The notes: generated by a model not told the origin, from the sequence alone. DNA of 64,000 nt from Massilia putida (GCF_001941825.1 NZ_CP019038.1:2418001-2482000); one strand, 5' to 3'. Counted from the first letter of the stretch, positions 8,211 to 21,521 are shown. Translations and numbers: made by a program.

Positions 8211-9041
8211 TTAAAACCAATCATGCCAAACCGGCACCACCCCACTGGGCAACGGCGGCAACTGGTCGAACTCCACCCGCGCCTCCCCCGGCGCATGGAA
8301 ATCCGTCCCGCGCGACGCGAGGAAACCGTAGCGGCGCGCCGCCTCGGCATACGTCGCGTACTGGTCCGGCGTATGGCTGCCCGTGACGACCTCGATGGCG
8401 TTGCCACCGAGCTGCTTGAACTCGTCGAACAGCGCGCCCTCGGCGGTGGCGTCGAAGCGGTAGCGGCCCGGGTGCGCGATCACGGCGACGCCGCCGGCGG
8501 CGCGGATCCAGCCCATCGCGTCGGCCAACGTGGCCCAGCGGTGCGGCACATAGCCCGGCTTGCCTTCCGTGAGGTAGCGGCGGAACACTTCGGAGGTCGT
8601 CGAGCACGCGCCGATCTCGCAGATATAGCGCGCGAAGTGGGTGCGCGACAACAGGTCCGGGTTGCCGACGTATTTCAGCGCGCCTTCGTAGGCGTTCGGG
8701 ATGCCGGCCTTGTCGAGCTGCGCGGCGATCTCGCGCCCGCGCGCGTCGCGCCCGTGGCGCGTGGCGGCCAGGCCCTGCACGAGGACCGGATTGTCTTCGT
8801 CGATCTGCAGGCCGACGACGTGCACGGTCTCCCCTGCCCACGTGACGGAAATTTCCACGCCGGGCACGAAGCGCATGCCCAGTTCCGTCGCCTTCGCCCG
8901 CGCGGCCTTGATGCCGCCAATCTCGTCGTGATCCGTCAGCGCCCACGCGTCGACGCCGCCCTTGCGGGCATACGCGGCCACGGCGGCAGGTGGCAGCACG
9001 CCGTCGGAGACGTTGGAGTGGCAGTGGAGATCGACTTTCAT
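8211..9041 (-). CDS. PHP-domain phosphoesterase (RnaA/YciV, 3',5'-nucleoside bisphosphate phosphatase-like)
   Basis: A 276-residue PHP metallophosphatase. The metal-binding motifs are DLHCHSNVSDG at the N-terminus, LTDHDEIGG, PGVEIS, VIAHPGRY and RGTDFHAP. These enzymes remove phosphate from nucleoside 3',5'-bisphosphates and small RNA fragments. The ATG at 9041 gives the usual MKVDLHCHS start; an in-frame ATG at 9050 is possible, and neither has a strong ribosome site. Neighbours are repeat DNA downstream and an alpha/beta hydrolase gene upstream on the same strand. Confidence 0.87.
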   Translation of the reverse strand: MKVDLHCHSNVSDGVLPPAAVAAYARKGGVDAWALTDHDEIGGIKAARAKATELGMRFVPGVEISVTWAGETVHVVGLQIDEDNPVLVQGLAATRHGRDARGREIAAQLDKAGIPNAYEGALKYVGNPDLLSRTHFARYICEIGACSTTSEVFRRYLTEGKPGYVPHRWATLADAMGWIRAAGGVAVIAHPGRYRFDATAEGALFDEFKQLGGNAIEVVTGSHTPDQYATYAEAARRYGFLASRGTDFHAPGEARVEFDQLPPLPSGVVPVWHDWF

Positions 9042-9091
9042 GAGCAGCATCCGGACCTAGGTATCTTTGCGAAATACCATTGTACGCGGTG

Positions 9092-9970
9092 TCAGGACGC
9101 CAGGAAGTCCTCGATCATGCGCGCCAGCATTTCCGGCTGATCGTGATGCAGCATATGCCCCGCGTCAGGCATCATGCGCGGCGTGACCTTCGCCAGCTGG
9201 GCCAGCCGGCGGTCGACCTCGTGGCGGGCGTCTTCCTTCGGCCCCATCCAGCGCCACATGTCCGTGTGCTCGGCCTCGACCCACAGCACGGGCGCCGTGA
9301 TGCGGCGCCAGCACGCGAGCACTTCTTCCACCTGGTACAGCAGCGGCCCCGGCATCTTGTGCGCCGGATCGCCCAGGATTTCCCATTCGCCCTGCGCGTT
9401 CTGCGCGGACCAGTGCCGCGCGAGGAACGCCGCGCGCTGCGCCGGCAGGCGCGGATTGGTCTTCTGCAGGCGCGCGGCCACCTCTTCCAGGCTGGCGTAG
9501 CCGCGCATGACGGGCGGCGTCTTCACTTCGTCCAGCCACTTGGCGTAGCGGCCGGGGGCCTGCGCGGGCTGCGTCGCCGGCAGCCCGAAGCCTTCCAGGT
9601 TGATGAGCTTCGCAATCCGTGCCGGGCGGATGCCCGCATACACGCTCACGATGTTGCCGCCCATGCTGTGCCCCAGCAGGTTCACCGGTGCATCCGGCGA
9701 ATAATGGTCGAGAATGGCTTCCAGGTCGGCGAAGTAGTCCGGGAACCAGTACGTATCGTTGCCGGAGCGCTCAGTCAGGCCGAAGCCGCGCCAGTCGTGG
9801 GCGATGACGTGCCAGTCGCCCTGCAACGCGTCGACGACGAACTGGAACGACGCGGACATGTCCATCCAGCCATGCGCCATGAACAGCTTGGGCGCGCCCT
9901 CGCGGCCCCAGTGACGGACGTGGGTGCGCAGGCCGCGGACGGAGAGGAATTCGGAGCGGGACGGTGTCAT
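9092..9970 (-). CDS. Alpha/beta hydrolase
   Basis: A 292-residue cytoplasmic alpha/beta-fold hydrolase. The oxyanion-hole strand LFMAHGWMD, the nucleophile elbow GHSMGG (Ser within [11 protein letters not shown]), an acid in a late strand ([10 protein letters not shown]) and the catalytic His in [12 protein letters not shown] are all visible. The substrate is unknown; the lid region (about 130-215) is rich in Pro, Trp and Arg. It starts divergently from the gamma carbonic anhydrase gene, with about 140 bases between the starts. Confidence 0.85.
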   Translation of the reverse strand: MTPSRSEFLSVRGLRTHVRHWGREGAPKLFMAHGWMDMSASFQFVVDALQGDWHVIAHDWRGFGLTERSGNDTYWFPDYFADLEAILDHYSPDAPVNLLGHSMGGNIVSVYAGIRPARIAKLINLEGFGLPATQPAQAPGRYAKWLDEVKTPPVMRGYASLEEVAARLQKTNPRLPAQRAAFLARHWSAQNAQGEWEILGDPAHKMPGPLLYQVEEVLACWRRITAPVLWVEAEHTDMWRWMGPKEDARHEVDRRLAQLAKVTPRMMPDAGHMLHHDQPEMLARMIEDFLAS

Positions 9971-10113
9971 GGCGTTTCCTGTCTTGGATTGAAATTAGTA
10001 CGACCGTTCGCATTATAAGCACGAAGCTTGTAATTCCGCTGGCCAGCCCCATCTGGGCGGCTTATGGGCGCGAAGGCGTAAAATACGGGCATCTCAACCT
10101 TCCGCGAGCAACC

Positions 10114-10638
10114 ATGGCGATTTACCAATTGGGCGAGCATGCGCCCGAAATCGATCCTTCGGCTTATATCGCCGATTCGGCGAACCTGATCGGCAAGGTC
10201 ACGGTCGAGGCGGATGCCTCGGTCTGGTTCGGCGTGACGATCCGCGGCGACAACGAGCGCATCACGATCGGTGCCGGCAGCAACGTGCAGGAAGGCACGG
10301 TGATGCACACGGATATGGGCTTTCCGCTCGTGCTCGGCAAGAACGTCACCGTCGGCCACCAGGCGATGCTGCATGGCTGCACCGTCGGCGACGGTGCGCT
10401 GATCGGCATCCAGGCGGTGGTGCTGAACGGCGCGAAGATCGGCAAGGGCTGCCTGGTGGGCGCCGGCGCCGTGGTCACCGAAGGCAAGGAATTCCCGGAC
10501 CATTCGCTGATCCTGGGCGCCCCGGCCAAGGTGGTGCGCACGCTCACGGAAGACGACCTGCTCCGCCTGCAAGGCAATGCCGCCAGCTATGTCGAGCGCG
10601 GCAAACGCTTCAAGGCGGAGCTCAAGAAAATCGGATAA
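10114..10638 (+). CDS. Gamma-class carbonic anhydrase family protein
   Basis: A 174-residue left-handed beta-helix protein. The hexapeptide repeats run through the middle ([20 protein letters not shown] and so on). Three His candidates for the zinc site are in VMHTDMG and GHQAMLHGC. It resembles YrdA/CaiE-type gamma carbonic anhydrase relatives, many of which lack measured activity. A C-terminal helix ([21 protein letters not shown]) is usual. The next gene, hslO, starts three bases after the stop, so they are probably one transcript. Confidence 0.88.
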   Translation: MAIYQLGEHAPEIDPSAYIADSANLIGKVTVEADASVWFGVTIRGDNERITIGAGSNVQEGTVMHTDMGFPLVLGKNVTVGHQAMLHGCTVGDGALIGIQAVVLNGAKIGKGCLVGAGAVVTEGKEFPDHSLILGAPAKVVRTLTEDDLLRLQGNAASYVERGKRFKAELKKIG

Positions 10639-10641
10639 AGA

Positions 10642-11598
10642 ATGACGACTGAAACCAGCAAGGACATCCTCCAGAAATTCATCTTCGACAACGCGGCCGT
10701 ACGCGGCGAGCTCGTCGAGATCTCCAACGCGTGGCGCGAGATCCAGTCGCGCCACGTCTATCCCAAGGCGGTGCGCGCCTTGCTGGGCGAAATGGTGGCC
10801 GCGGCGGCCCTGCTGTCCGCCAACCTCAAGTTCAACGGCTCGATCGTGATGCAGATCCACGGCGACGGTCTCGTGAAGCTGCTGGTCGTCGAGTGCGACG
10901 CGAACCTGCGCCTGCGCGCCACCGCCAAGCTGAGCGGAGGCGCGGAAGTGCCGGACGACGCGTCCGTCGCCCAGCTGCTGAACCAGCACGGCCGCGGGCG
11001 CTTCGTGATCACGCTCGACCCGCTGGACAAGGTCCCGGGCCAGCAGCCGTACCAGGGCGTCGTGCCGCTGGTCGGCGAGGACATCGCGACCATCATCGAA
11101 AACTACATGCTGCGCTCGGAACAGATGGACACCAAGCTGTGGCTGGCGGCCGACGAGAACGTCGCGCGCGGCCTGCTGCTGCAAAAGCTGCCGCGCAACA
11201 GCGCCGTCGAAGGCCAGGTCAAGCAGGCCAGCGAGGAAGAAGATCTCGAGACGTGGAACCGCGCCGTCATGCTGGGCCAGACGCTGAAGCAGGAAGAGCT
11301 GCTCACGACCGACGTGGAAACCCTGCTCAAGCGCCTGTTCTGGGAAGAGACGATCCGCGTGTTCGACCCGCTGCATCCCGAATTCCACTGCACGTGCTCG
11401 CGCGAAAAAGTCGCCAACATGCTCAAGATGCTGGGCCAGCAGGAAGTCGAGGCCGCCCTGCACGACCTGGGCGAACTGGGCATCAACTGCGACTTCTGCG
11501 GCAAGCACTACGGCTTCGACGCCGTCGACTGCGCGCAGCTGTTCGCCAGCGATACGACGGCCGACGCCGTGGCGCCCGCCTCCAACGTCAAGCACTGA
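10642..11598 (+). CDS. hslO: Redox-regulated chaperone Hsp33
   Basis: A 318-residue holdase activated by oxidative unfolding. The N-terminal domain has LLGEMVAAAALLSANLKF and QIHGDG. The C-terminal zinc switch is complete: CTC in FHCTCSREKV and CDFC in NCDFCGKHYGF, the CxC...CxxC pattern needed for redox sensing. It is placed three bases after the gamma carbonic anhydrase gene. A long palindrome follows the stop. Confidence 0.95.
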   Translation: MTTETSKDILQKFIFDNAAVRGELVEISNAWREIQSRHVYPKAVRALLGEMVAAAALLSANLKFNGSIVMQIHGDGLVKLLVVECDANLRLRATAKLSGGAEVPDDASVAQLLNQHGRGRFVITLDPLDKVPGQQPYQGVVPLVGEDIATIIENYMLRSEQMDTKLWLAADENVARGLLLQKLPRNSAVEGQVKQASEEEDLETWNRAVMLGQTLKQEELLTTDVETLLKRLFWEETIRVFDPLHPEFHCTCSREKVANMLKMLGQQEVEAALHDLGELGINCDFCGKHYGFDAVDCAQLFASDTTADAVAPASNVKH

Positions 11599-11603
11599 GC
11601 GGG

Positions 11604-11632
11604 GATAGGGAACGTCATCGACGTTCCCTATC
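11604..11632. terminator. Long palindrome between hslO and dps
   Basis: GATAGGGAACGTC, loop ATC, and the exact complement GACGTTCCCTATC: a 13-base-pair perfect stem just after hslO. No clear T tract follows (AAATTGATT), so it may be a weak terminator, an RNA-stabilising hairpin or a protein-binding site upstream of the Dps gene. Confidence 0.5.
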
Positions 11633-11712
11633 AAATTGATTGGAAATATAAACTTCCGCTATTACCGTATCCTGCTAAGCTGTCGCCAATGACAACCTGA
11701 CAGGAGAACTCG

Positions 11713-12198
11713 ATGAGCAAGATCAATATCGGCATCAGCACGGAAGACCGCGCGAACATCGCCGCCGCGCTGTCGCGCGTCCTGGCCGACAGCTACATGC
11801 TGTACCTCAAGACCCATAACTTCCACTGGAACGTGACGGGGCCGATGTTTCAGACGCTGCACATCATGTTCATGGAACAGTACACGGAGCTGTGGAACGC
11901 GCTGGACACCATCGCCGAACGCATCCGCGCCCTCGGCCACTTCGCCCCGGGCACGTATGCCCGCTTCGTGGAACTGTCGTCGATCAAGGAAGAAGCCGGC
12001 GTGCCGAACGCGCAGGAAATGATCCGCCAGCTGGTCGACGGCCAGGAAGCGCTGATCCGTACCGTGCGCGAAGCCTTCAAGATCGCCGACGATGCCAACG
12101 ACCAGCCGAGCGCCGGCATGTTGAGCGACCGCATGGAGATCCACGAAAAGAATGCGTGGATGCTGCGTTCCTTCCTCGAAAACGGCCAGGCCGCCTGA
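11713..12198 (+). CDS. dps: Dps family DNA-binding ferritin-like protein
   Basis: A 161-residue ferritin-like protein that stores iron and protects DNA under oxidative or starvation stress. The inter-subunit ferroxidase ligands fit the E. coli spacing: H38 (in THNFHWNVTG), H50, D65 and E69 (DTIAER). There is no Lys-rich N-terminal tail, so direct DNA binding is uncertain. A ribosome site AGGAGA precedes the ATG. Its position after hslO makes an oxidative-stress grouping plausible, though the palindrome between them suggests separate transcripts. Confidence 0.93.
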   Translation: MSKINIGISTEDRANIAAALSRVLADSYMLYLKTHNFHWNVTGPMFQTLHIMFMEQYTELWNALDTIAERIRALGHFAPGTYARFVELSSIKEEAGVPNAQEMIRQLVDGQEALIRTVREAFKIADDANDQPSAGMLSDRMEIHEKNAWMLRSFLENGQAA

Positions 12199-12575
12199 TT
12201 TCCGCTGGCCGGCACGGCCTCGTTCTCCCTTCCTGCGAACCATCAGGTTTCATTCGAGGCCGGGGCCTCGAATGAAACCTGCCCACCATGATGCATGCGG
12301 TGTGCTGGCGTCACGCACGGGCACGTGACTGGTGCCCCGCATCAATCACCCGCCCTACGGCCGATGCGGCATCGTCGCTATTGATGACTGGAAGTTAACT
12401 TGCGCCCGTGTCGGAATCGTCTGATTCCGGACAAGCGCCATTTTCGACTTGCGCTGCATCAATTGGCATAAATCAACGATACGCTTCAATGTGCTCCGGT
12501 GTGCGAACCCGTACGCCCGATACCGGGAATGTGTCGCTGTTTCGCGTCCCGTTTTGCAAACTTTTGGAGAACCGG
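12199..12575. other. Non-coding gap between dps and the PAAR gene
   Basis: It holds the family 2 palindrome at 12244-12281. The remainder (12282-12575) has a lower GC content near its right end, consistent with a promoter for the PAAR gene, but I see no convincing -35/-10 pair, RNA gene or other ORF. Confidence 0.4.
12244..12281. repeat. Perfect palindrome, repeat family 2 copy A
   Basis: An 18-base arm CAGGTTTCATTCGAGGCC, two bases GG, and the exact complementary arm. The core CATTCGAGGCC/GGCCTCGAATG recurs near 35218. There is no T tract, so it looks like a REP-type unit rather than a normal terminator of dps, although it could also slow RNA decay. Confidence 0.75.
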
Positions 12576-13001
12576 ATGAAATCAGTACTTGCCAATGATG
12601 CCGCTTTTGTCGCCAACACAGCCACGACCCAGGGCGTGGACATGCCGCGCAAAGTCATCGCCCGCTACCCGATCGCGACGATCGGCTCGCGCACCCGCCG
12701 CGGCGGCGAAGTCGTCCTCGCATCCCAGGGTGAGCCGGCGGACGATTTCCGCATCGCCTGCGTGGGCGACCGGGTGCGCTATCCGGACGGCAGCGAAAGC
12801 GTGATCGTGTCGGGCGCCGGCCATGCGTCGACGTATGCGAACCGCCCGATCGCCCTCGTCGGCAGCCACATCGCGAACGGCGACCGCATCGTCGCGCGCG
12901 CACAAAGCATCGGAGAAATCGTCGTGGTGGAAGGAGAACCGATTGCCGGCCTGCTGGAGCCGGGCTATGCGCCGCCCGCCGGCATCGGCACGGGCGCCTG
13001 A
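12576..13001 (+). CDS. PAAR-domain protein (orphan)
   Basis: A 141-residue protein. After a 25-residue N-terminal segment, residues 28-115 match the PAAR pattern: IATIGSRTRRGGEVVLAS, ACVGDRVRYPDGSESVIVSGAG, IALVGSHIANGDRIV. PAAR proteins form the metal-binding tip of type VI secretion spikes or carry effectors. There is no C-terminal toxin domain and no T6SS or immunity gene nearby. The ATG at 12576 has a GGAGA ribosome site; the longer frame to 12408 covers non-coding-looking DNA. Confidence 0.75.
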   Translation: MKSVLANDAAFVANTATTQGVDMPRKVIARYPIATIGSRTRRGGEVVLASQGEPADDFRIACVGDRVRYPDGSESVIVSGAGHASTYANRPIALVGSHIANGDRIVARAQSIGEIVVVEGEPIAGLLEPGYAPPAGIGTGA

Positions 13002-13016
13002 CGCGGCGTCGGTCGA

Positions 13017-13295
13017 CTAATTGGGTGCGCCGTCCGCCGGACGGTGCAGGTCGATGACCTTCATGATCGCCAACAAGGTATCGAGGCCCATCTCGCCGCG
13101 ATTCATTGCGGCGGCGAGCAGTTCGCGCGGCACGCCGGCCGCCGCGGCCAGGTGCGCGAGGCCCTTGGAGCGCGCCACCAGGGACAGGGCCTGCGTCATG
13201 GTGTCGGGATCGCCGGCGTCGAACGCATCGGCGAGATAGCTTGCGACGGCGTCGAGCGTGTCGAGCGCCGGCGGCGAAGCATCCGCGGAGGTCAT
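13017..13295 (-). CDS. Antitoxin-like HTH protein (HI1420 addiction-module antidote type)
   Basis: A 92-residue protein. The segment from [20 protein letters not shown] through [20 protein letters not shown] to [17 protein letters not shown] matches the layout of the HI1420-type addiction-module antidote family (helix-turn-helix with a short C-terminal helix). No toxin gene (RelE/HigB-like) flanks it. Its ATG overlaps the ftsB stop by four bases (ATGA), so it is translationally coupled to ftsB. It may be a domesticated regulator. The family call is from memory of the pattern. Confidence 0.68.
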   Translation of the reverse strand: MTSADASPPALDTLDAVASYLADAFDAGDPDTMTQALSLVARSKGLAHLAAAAGVPRELLAAAMNRGEMGLDTLLAIMKVIDLHRPADGAPN

Positions 13296-13636
13296 GGCGC
13301 CCCCTTCTTGACCTTCGGCGGCGGCGGAGGCGGCGGTTCCGTCATCATGACGGCCGGCTTCTCGTCCTTGCGCAGCACCTGCACGAAGATCTCGTTCGAT
13401 TTGATCATGCCCAGTTCGTAGCGCGCGCGTTCCTCGACGGCGCCAAGGCCATCCTTCAGGTCGCGCACTTCCGATTCGAGCTTGGCATTGCGTGCCTTGA
13501 GCTGTTCGGTCCGGGCGCGCGTCGCCGCCACCTGGGATTCCAGGTCGGCCACGGTCAGCCAGCCGCCCTTCCCCAGCCACAGGGGATACTGAATCAGCAG
13601 CAGCAGGGCTGCCAGGGCAAGGGTGATGATGCGCAT
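13292..13636 (-). CDS. ftsB: Cell division protein FtsB
   Basis: A 114-residue bitopic divisome protein that works with FtsL and FtsQ to activate septal wall synthesis. One membrane helix ([19 protein letters not shown]) is followed by a coiled coil (about residues 30-65, [21 protein letters not shown]) and the conserved [19 protein letters not shown]. The tail contains seven consecutive prolines and a basic end, longer than in E. coli (103 residues). It lies downstream of eno in the familiar pyrG-kdsA-eno-ftsB order. Confidence 0.92.
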   Translation of the reverse strand: MRIITLALAALLLLIQYPLWLGKGGWLTVADLESQVAATRARTEQLKARNAKLESEVRDLKDGLGAVEERARYELGMIKSNEIFVQVLRKDEKPAVMMTEPPPPPPPKVKKGAP

Positions 13637-13657
13637 GAATGAAAACGGCCGGGCGGA

Positions 13658-13689
13658 ATAAAAACACGGGCCCGGCGAACCGGACCCGT
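13658..13689 (-). terminator. Rho-independent terminator of eno
   Basis: On the minus strand a 10-base-pair stem, ACGGGTCCGG with loop TTCG and CCGGGCCCGT (one U-G pair), is followed by GTTTTTATT. It lies 15 bases after the eno stop and just before ftsB, so ftsB may need its own promoter or readthrough. Confidence 0.8.
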
Positions 13690-13704
13690 ATTCATACTAC
13701 CCGA

Positions 13705-14997
<1,293 letters not shown>

Positions 14998-15125
14998 TCA
15001 CTCTCCTGAAATTAATAAATAGCCTAAGCGCGAAATGGGAGCGTAAGCCGCAGCACGCTTCCCATCTACTGATGATTCAGCCGAACGCGGGACCCCTTGG
15101 TACACTCGAGCCCCGCCTTCGAATA

Positions 15126-17953
<2,828 letters not shown>

Positions 17954-19654
17954 ATGGGCTTTCTCGCCAACATGAATATCGCGAAACGTCTGGGTGTGGG
18001 CTTTGCCCTCGTACTGGGCCTTACCCTCGTCATTGCGGCCGCCTCCGTCTGGCGCCTGAATGCGATCGCGGATGCCACGCGCGCGATGATGGCCGTACCG
18101 CTGGCCAAGGAACGCATGTTGACGGAATGGCATATGCAGACGTTCGCCGCCGTACGTCGCACCGCCGCCATCGTCAAGAGCACGGACCCCAGCCTGGTGG
18201 CGTTCTTCAAGGCCGACGGCGAGAAGACGGCCACCCGGTCGACCGAACTGGTCAAGCAGATCGAGCCGCTGCTCGAAGGAAAGGAAGAACACGCGCTGTT
18301 CGACCGCATCGTCGAACTGCGCAAGGCCTATACGGATTCCAAGGTCAAGGCCATCAAGGCCCGCGCCGCGGGCGACGCCGAGGCCGCGGAGCGCATCCTG
18401 AACCAGGAATACATCCCGACGTCGGACGCCTACGAAGGCAAGCAGGCGGAACTGGTCAAGATGCAGCAGGACCACATCGACGCCATCGCCAAGGGCATCG
18501 ACGACGCCAACCGCAACAGCGCGCGCATGATCATGGTGCTGGCCGGCGTGGCCGTGCTGTTCGGCGCCGTCTGCTCGTGGCTGCTGGCGCGCGCCATCGT
18601 CGGTCCGATCCGCAAGGCGGTCGACGTGGCCGAGAAGGTCGCCGCCGGCGATCTCACCCAACAGATCGAGGTTGCCGGCACGGGTGAAACGGCCGCGCTG
18701 CTGCGCTCGCTGCGCCACATGAACGACGGCCTCGTGGCCATCGTCTCGCAAGTGCGCAGCGGCACCGACACCATCGCCACCGCGTCGGCGGAAATCTCGG
18801 CCGGCAATATGGACCTGTCTTCCCGCACCGAACAACAGGCCGGCTCGCTCGGCACGACGGCCAGCACGGTCGAGCAGCTGACCGGCACCGTGCGCCAGAA
18901 CGCGGACAATGCGCGCCAGGCCAGCCAGCTGTCGATCGCCGCGTCGGACATCGCGACGCAAGGCGGCGTCGTCGTCGACCAGGTCGTGCAGACCATGGGC
19001 GCGATCAACGATTCGTCGAAGAAGATCGTCGACATCATCAGCGTCATCGACGGCATCGCGTTCCAGACCAACATCCTCGCGCTGAACGCGGCCGTCGAAG
19101 CGGCCCGCGCCGGCGAACAAGGGCGCGGCTTCGCCGTCGTGGCGGGCGAAGTGCGCACGCTGGCCCAGCGTTCGGCCGCGGCCGCGAAAGAGATCAAGCA
19201 GCTGATCGTCGATTCGGTCGGCAAGGTCGAAGACGGCAGCAAGCTGGTCGACCAGGCCGGCATGACGATGAGCGAAGTGGTCGACAGCATCCGCAAGGTG
19301 AGCGACATCGTCGCCGAGATCGCCAGCGCCAGCGGCGAACAGAGCGCCGGCATCGAGCAGGTCAACCGCGCCATCGCCGAGATGGATTCGTCCACCCAGC
19401 ACAATGCCGCCCTCGTCGAGGAATCGGCGGCGGCCGCCACCGCCCTGCGCGACCAGGCCGACAAGCTGGCCGAAGTGGTCAGCCTGTTCCACGTCGGCAC
19501 GCAGGCCGCGCCCGCGCCGAAGGCCGCGCCGGCCCCCGCACCCGCGCGCGCCGTCGTGGCCGTGCCGGCCGCGCCGCGCAGCGCCAAGCCGGCACCGAAA
19601 GCCGCCAAGGCACCCAAGCGGGAAGCCCCCAGCGAGGAGTGGGAGACGTTCTAA
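17954..19654 (+). CDS. Methyl-accepting chemotaxis protein with C-terminal EWETF tether
   Basis: A 566-residue chemoreceptor. Membrane helix 1 is near residues 11-30. The periplasmic part is of the four-helix-bundle type ([31 protein letters not shown]). Membrane helix 2 is near 193-213, then HAMP and the signalling tip ([37 protein letters not shown]). The tail is Ala/Pro-rich and ends EWETF, like the CheR/CheB-binding pentapeptide NWETF of major enteric receptors. The first methylation helix reads SLGTTASTVEQL, lacking the usual EE pair that its sister receptor keeps. The ligand is unknown. Confidence 0.93.
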   Translation: MGFLANMNIAKRLGVGFALVLGLTLVIAAASVWRLNAIADATRAMMAVPLAKERMLTEWHMQTFAAVRRTAAIVKSTDPSLVAFFKADGEKTATRSTELVKQIEPLLEGKEEHALFDRIVELRKAYTDSKVKAIKARAAGDAEAAERILNQEYIPTSDAYEGKQAELVKMQQDHIDAIAKGIDDANRNSARMIMVLAGVAVLFGAVCSWLLARAIVGPIRKAVDVAEKVAAGDLTQQIEVAGTGETAALLRSLRHMNDGLVAIVSQVRSGTDTIATASAEISAGNMDLSSRTEQQAGSLGTTASTVEQLTGTVRQNADNARQASQLSIAASDIATQGGVVVDQVVQTMGAINDSSKKIVDIISVIDGIAFQTNILALNAAVEAARAGEQGRGFAVVAGEVRTLAQRSAAAAKEIKQLIVDSVGKVEDGSKLVDQAGMTMSEVVDSIRKVSDIVAEIASASGEQSAGIEQVNRAIAEMDSSTQHNAALVEESAAAATALRDQADKLAEVVSLFHVGTQAAPAPKAAPAPAPARAVVAVPAAPRSAKPAPKAAKAPKREAPSEEWETF

Positions 19655-19742
19655 AACCGTGCGTACGTGACCGTCCGAACCGAACCGCCAGACTCGGTTA
19701 TCCTTCTGCTTCCGGACAAGTAAGTCGCGAGGGAGAGGGAAA

Positions 19743-20144
19743 ATGTCCTACGAGGAACGAGACGATTACGGCATGTACAAGAACAAGCACGGCAAGGGTC
19801 CGGGCCCGGAACTGATGGGCGCGAACACCCTGATCGGCGACCACGTCCACAACCTGCAGAACGAGCACCTGGGCGTCATCAAGGAATTCATGGTGGACAT
19901 GCGCACGGGCGCCATCGCCTATGCCGTGATGTCGTCCAGCCGCTTTCTCGGGCTGGGCGAAAAACTCTTCGCCGTGCCCTGGCAGGCACTGACGCTCGAC
20001 CCGCGGCACAAGCGCTTCACGATGGACATCCCCAAGGATCGCATCGACAGCGCACCCGGCTTCGATACCGACCACTGGCCGGACATGGCCGACACGCGCT
20101 GGATGGGCGCGGTGCACGCGTACTTTGGCACGCAGCCGGCCTGA
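19743..20144 (+). CDS. PRC-barrel domain protein
   Basis: A 133-residue cytoplasmic protein. Residues about 25-100 (LIGDHVHNLQNEHLGVIKEFMVD, GAIAYAVMSSSRFLGLGEKLFAVPWQAL) match the PRC-barrel beta fold seen in RimM and photosynthetic reaction centre H subunits. Small stand-alone members are common in stress-related settings, but their role is unclear. A good ribosome site (GAGAGGGA) precedes the ATG. Its own transcription unit seems likely: 88 bases separate it from the chemoreceptor. Confidence 0.82.
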   Translation: MSYEERDDYGMYKNKHGKGPGPELMGANTLIGDHVHNLQNEHLGVIKEFMVDMRTGAIAYAVMSSSRFLGLGEKLFAVPWQALTLDPRHKRFTMDIPKDRIDSAPGFDTDHWPDMADTRWMGAVHAYFGTQPA

Positions 20145-20192
20145 GCGGCCGGCTGCACACGGCAGGGCCGGCCGGCCCTGCTCCTTTCTTAC

Positions 20193-21521
20193 TTATTTCT
20201 TCGGCGGCATCAGGTCGAGCAGGATCGCCGTCTCGGCCTTGATGGTGTTGGTCACCGTCGGCTTGAAGTCCGGCGCCCATTGCGGCGAGTGCGTGCCCGG
20301 CAGCGGCTGGCCGGCCTTCTGCGCGGCGTCCAGGCGGGCCGCGTCCACCGCGCCCACGTGCAGCAGGATCGCCTTCACGCCGTCTTGCCGTCCATACTGC
20401 GAAAAGTCTTCCGACGTCATCTTCGGCGGCATCTCTTTCACGGATCCGGGGCCGACCGCGCCCTGCACGGCCTTCACCATGCGCTGGACCAGTTCCGGAT
20501 CGTTGTAGACCGAATCCGTCCCCGGCTTGACCTCCACCAGCGGCTCCTTCGGCGCGCCGGCCGCCATCGCCTCGCCCTTCGCTTCGCGCGCGATGCTGGC
20601 CAGCACGCGCTTGCGCACGTCCGGCTTGAACGTGCGCACTGACAGCTGCAAGGTCACCTGGTCGGGGATGATGTTCGCCTGGGTGCCGCCGTGGATACTG
20701 CCGACGGTGATCACGACCGGGTCGAGCGGATTGTTCTCGCGCGAGACGAGCGTCTGCAGCGCCAGCACGATGCGCGCTGCCATCACGACCGGGTCGCGCG
20801 CCTCGTGCGGCACGGCGCCGTGGCCGCCCTGGCCGAAGACGGTGATGTTGACCACGTCGGACGATGCGCGGAACGGACCGGCGTGATACATGATCGTCCC
20901 CGACGGCATGGACGCATCGTCATGGAACGACAGCGCGTAATCGGGTTTCGGGAAGCGCGTGAACAGGCCGTCCTTGAGCATGGCCGCGGCGCCGCTCACG
21001 GATTCCTCGGCCGGCTGGCCGACCAGCATCAGCGTGCCGCTCCAGGCCTTGCGGTTCTCGGCCATCAGTTTCGCGGTGCCGTACCACGCCGACATGTGCA
21101 GGTCGTGGCCGCAGGCGTGCATCACGGGGATGGTGTCGCCGGCGGCGTTCTTCGTGGCGACCTTGCTGGCGAACGGCAGGCTGGTCTTTTCCTGGACCGG
21201 CAGCGCGTCCAGTTCGGTACGCAGCATCACGGTCGGGCCGGGGCCGTTGCGCAGGATGGCGACGACGCCCGTGCCGCCGACGCCGGTCGTCACGTCGAAG
21301 CCCAGCGCCTTGGCGCGCTCGGCCAGCTTGGCCGCGGTCTGGTGTTCGTTGAACCCGAGCTCGGGGTTGCGGTGCAGGTCCTGGTACAGGGTCTCGATGG
21401 CCGGATAGTTGGCATTCAATTGCTCGACGAACGGCGCGGGCAGCGCTGCCGCGCCGGCGGCGGCGCCATTGATGATGCCGGCCAGGAACAAGGTGGTGCG
21501 GAGAATTCGGGAAGATGTCAT
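20193..21521 (-). CDS. Secreted M20-family amidohydrolase/peptidase
   Basis: A 442-residue metallo-hydrolase of the M20D group (aminoacylase, hippurate or IAA-amide hydrolase type). A Sec signal peptide (about residues 1-26, LFLAGIINGAAAGAAALPA) suggests periplasmic location. The metal ligands are visible in LRTELDALPV, HACGHDLHMS, GQPAEES and MTSEDFSQYG. The dimerisation domain insert starts near GHGAVPHEARDP. The substrate cannot be told from sequence. It is convergent with the PRC-barrel gene. Confidence 0.88.
   Translation of the reverse strand: MTSSRILRTTLFLAGIINGAAAGAAALPAPFVEQLNANYPAIETLYQDLHRNPELGFNEHQTAAKLAERAKALGFDVTTGVGGTGVVAILRNGPGPTVMLRTELDALPVQEKTSLPFASKVATKNAAGDTIPVMHACGHDLHMSAWYGTAKLMAENRKAWSGTLMLVGQPAEESVSGAAAMLKDGLFTRFPKPDYALSFHDDASMPSGTIMYHAGPFRASSDVVNITVFGQGGHGAVPHEARDPVVMAARIVLALQTLVSRENNPLDPVVITVGSIHGGTQANIIPDQVTLQLSVRTFKPDVRKRVLASIAREAKGEAMAAGAPKEPLVEVKPGTDSVYNDPELVQRMVKAVQGAVGPGSVKEMPPKMTSEDFSQYGRQDGVKAILLHVGAVDAARLDAAQKAGQPLPGTHSPQWAPDFKPTVTNTIKAETAILLDLMPPKK

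Noticed and set aside
15037..15064. Hairpin TGGGAGCGT...ACGCTTCCCA before eno as a riboswitch
   Set aside because: The stem is short and imperfect, and no conserved riboswitch core is visible; it is probably a chance or minor hairpin.
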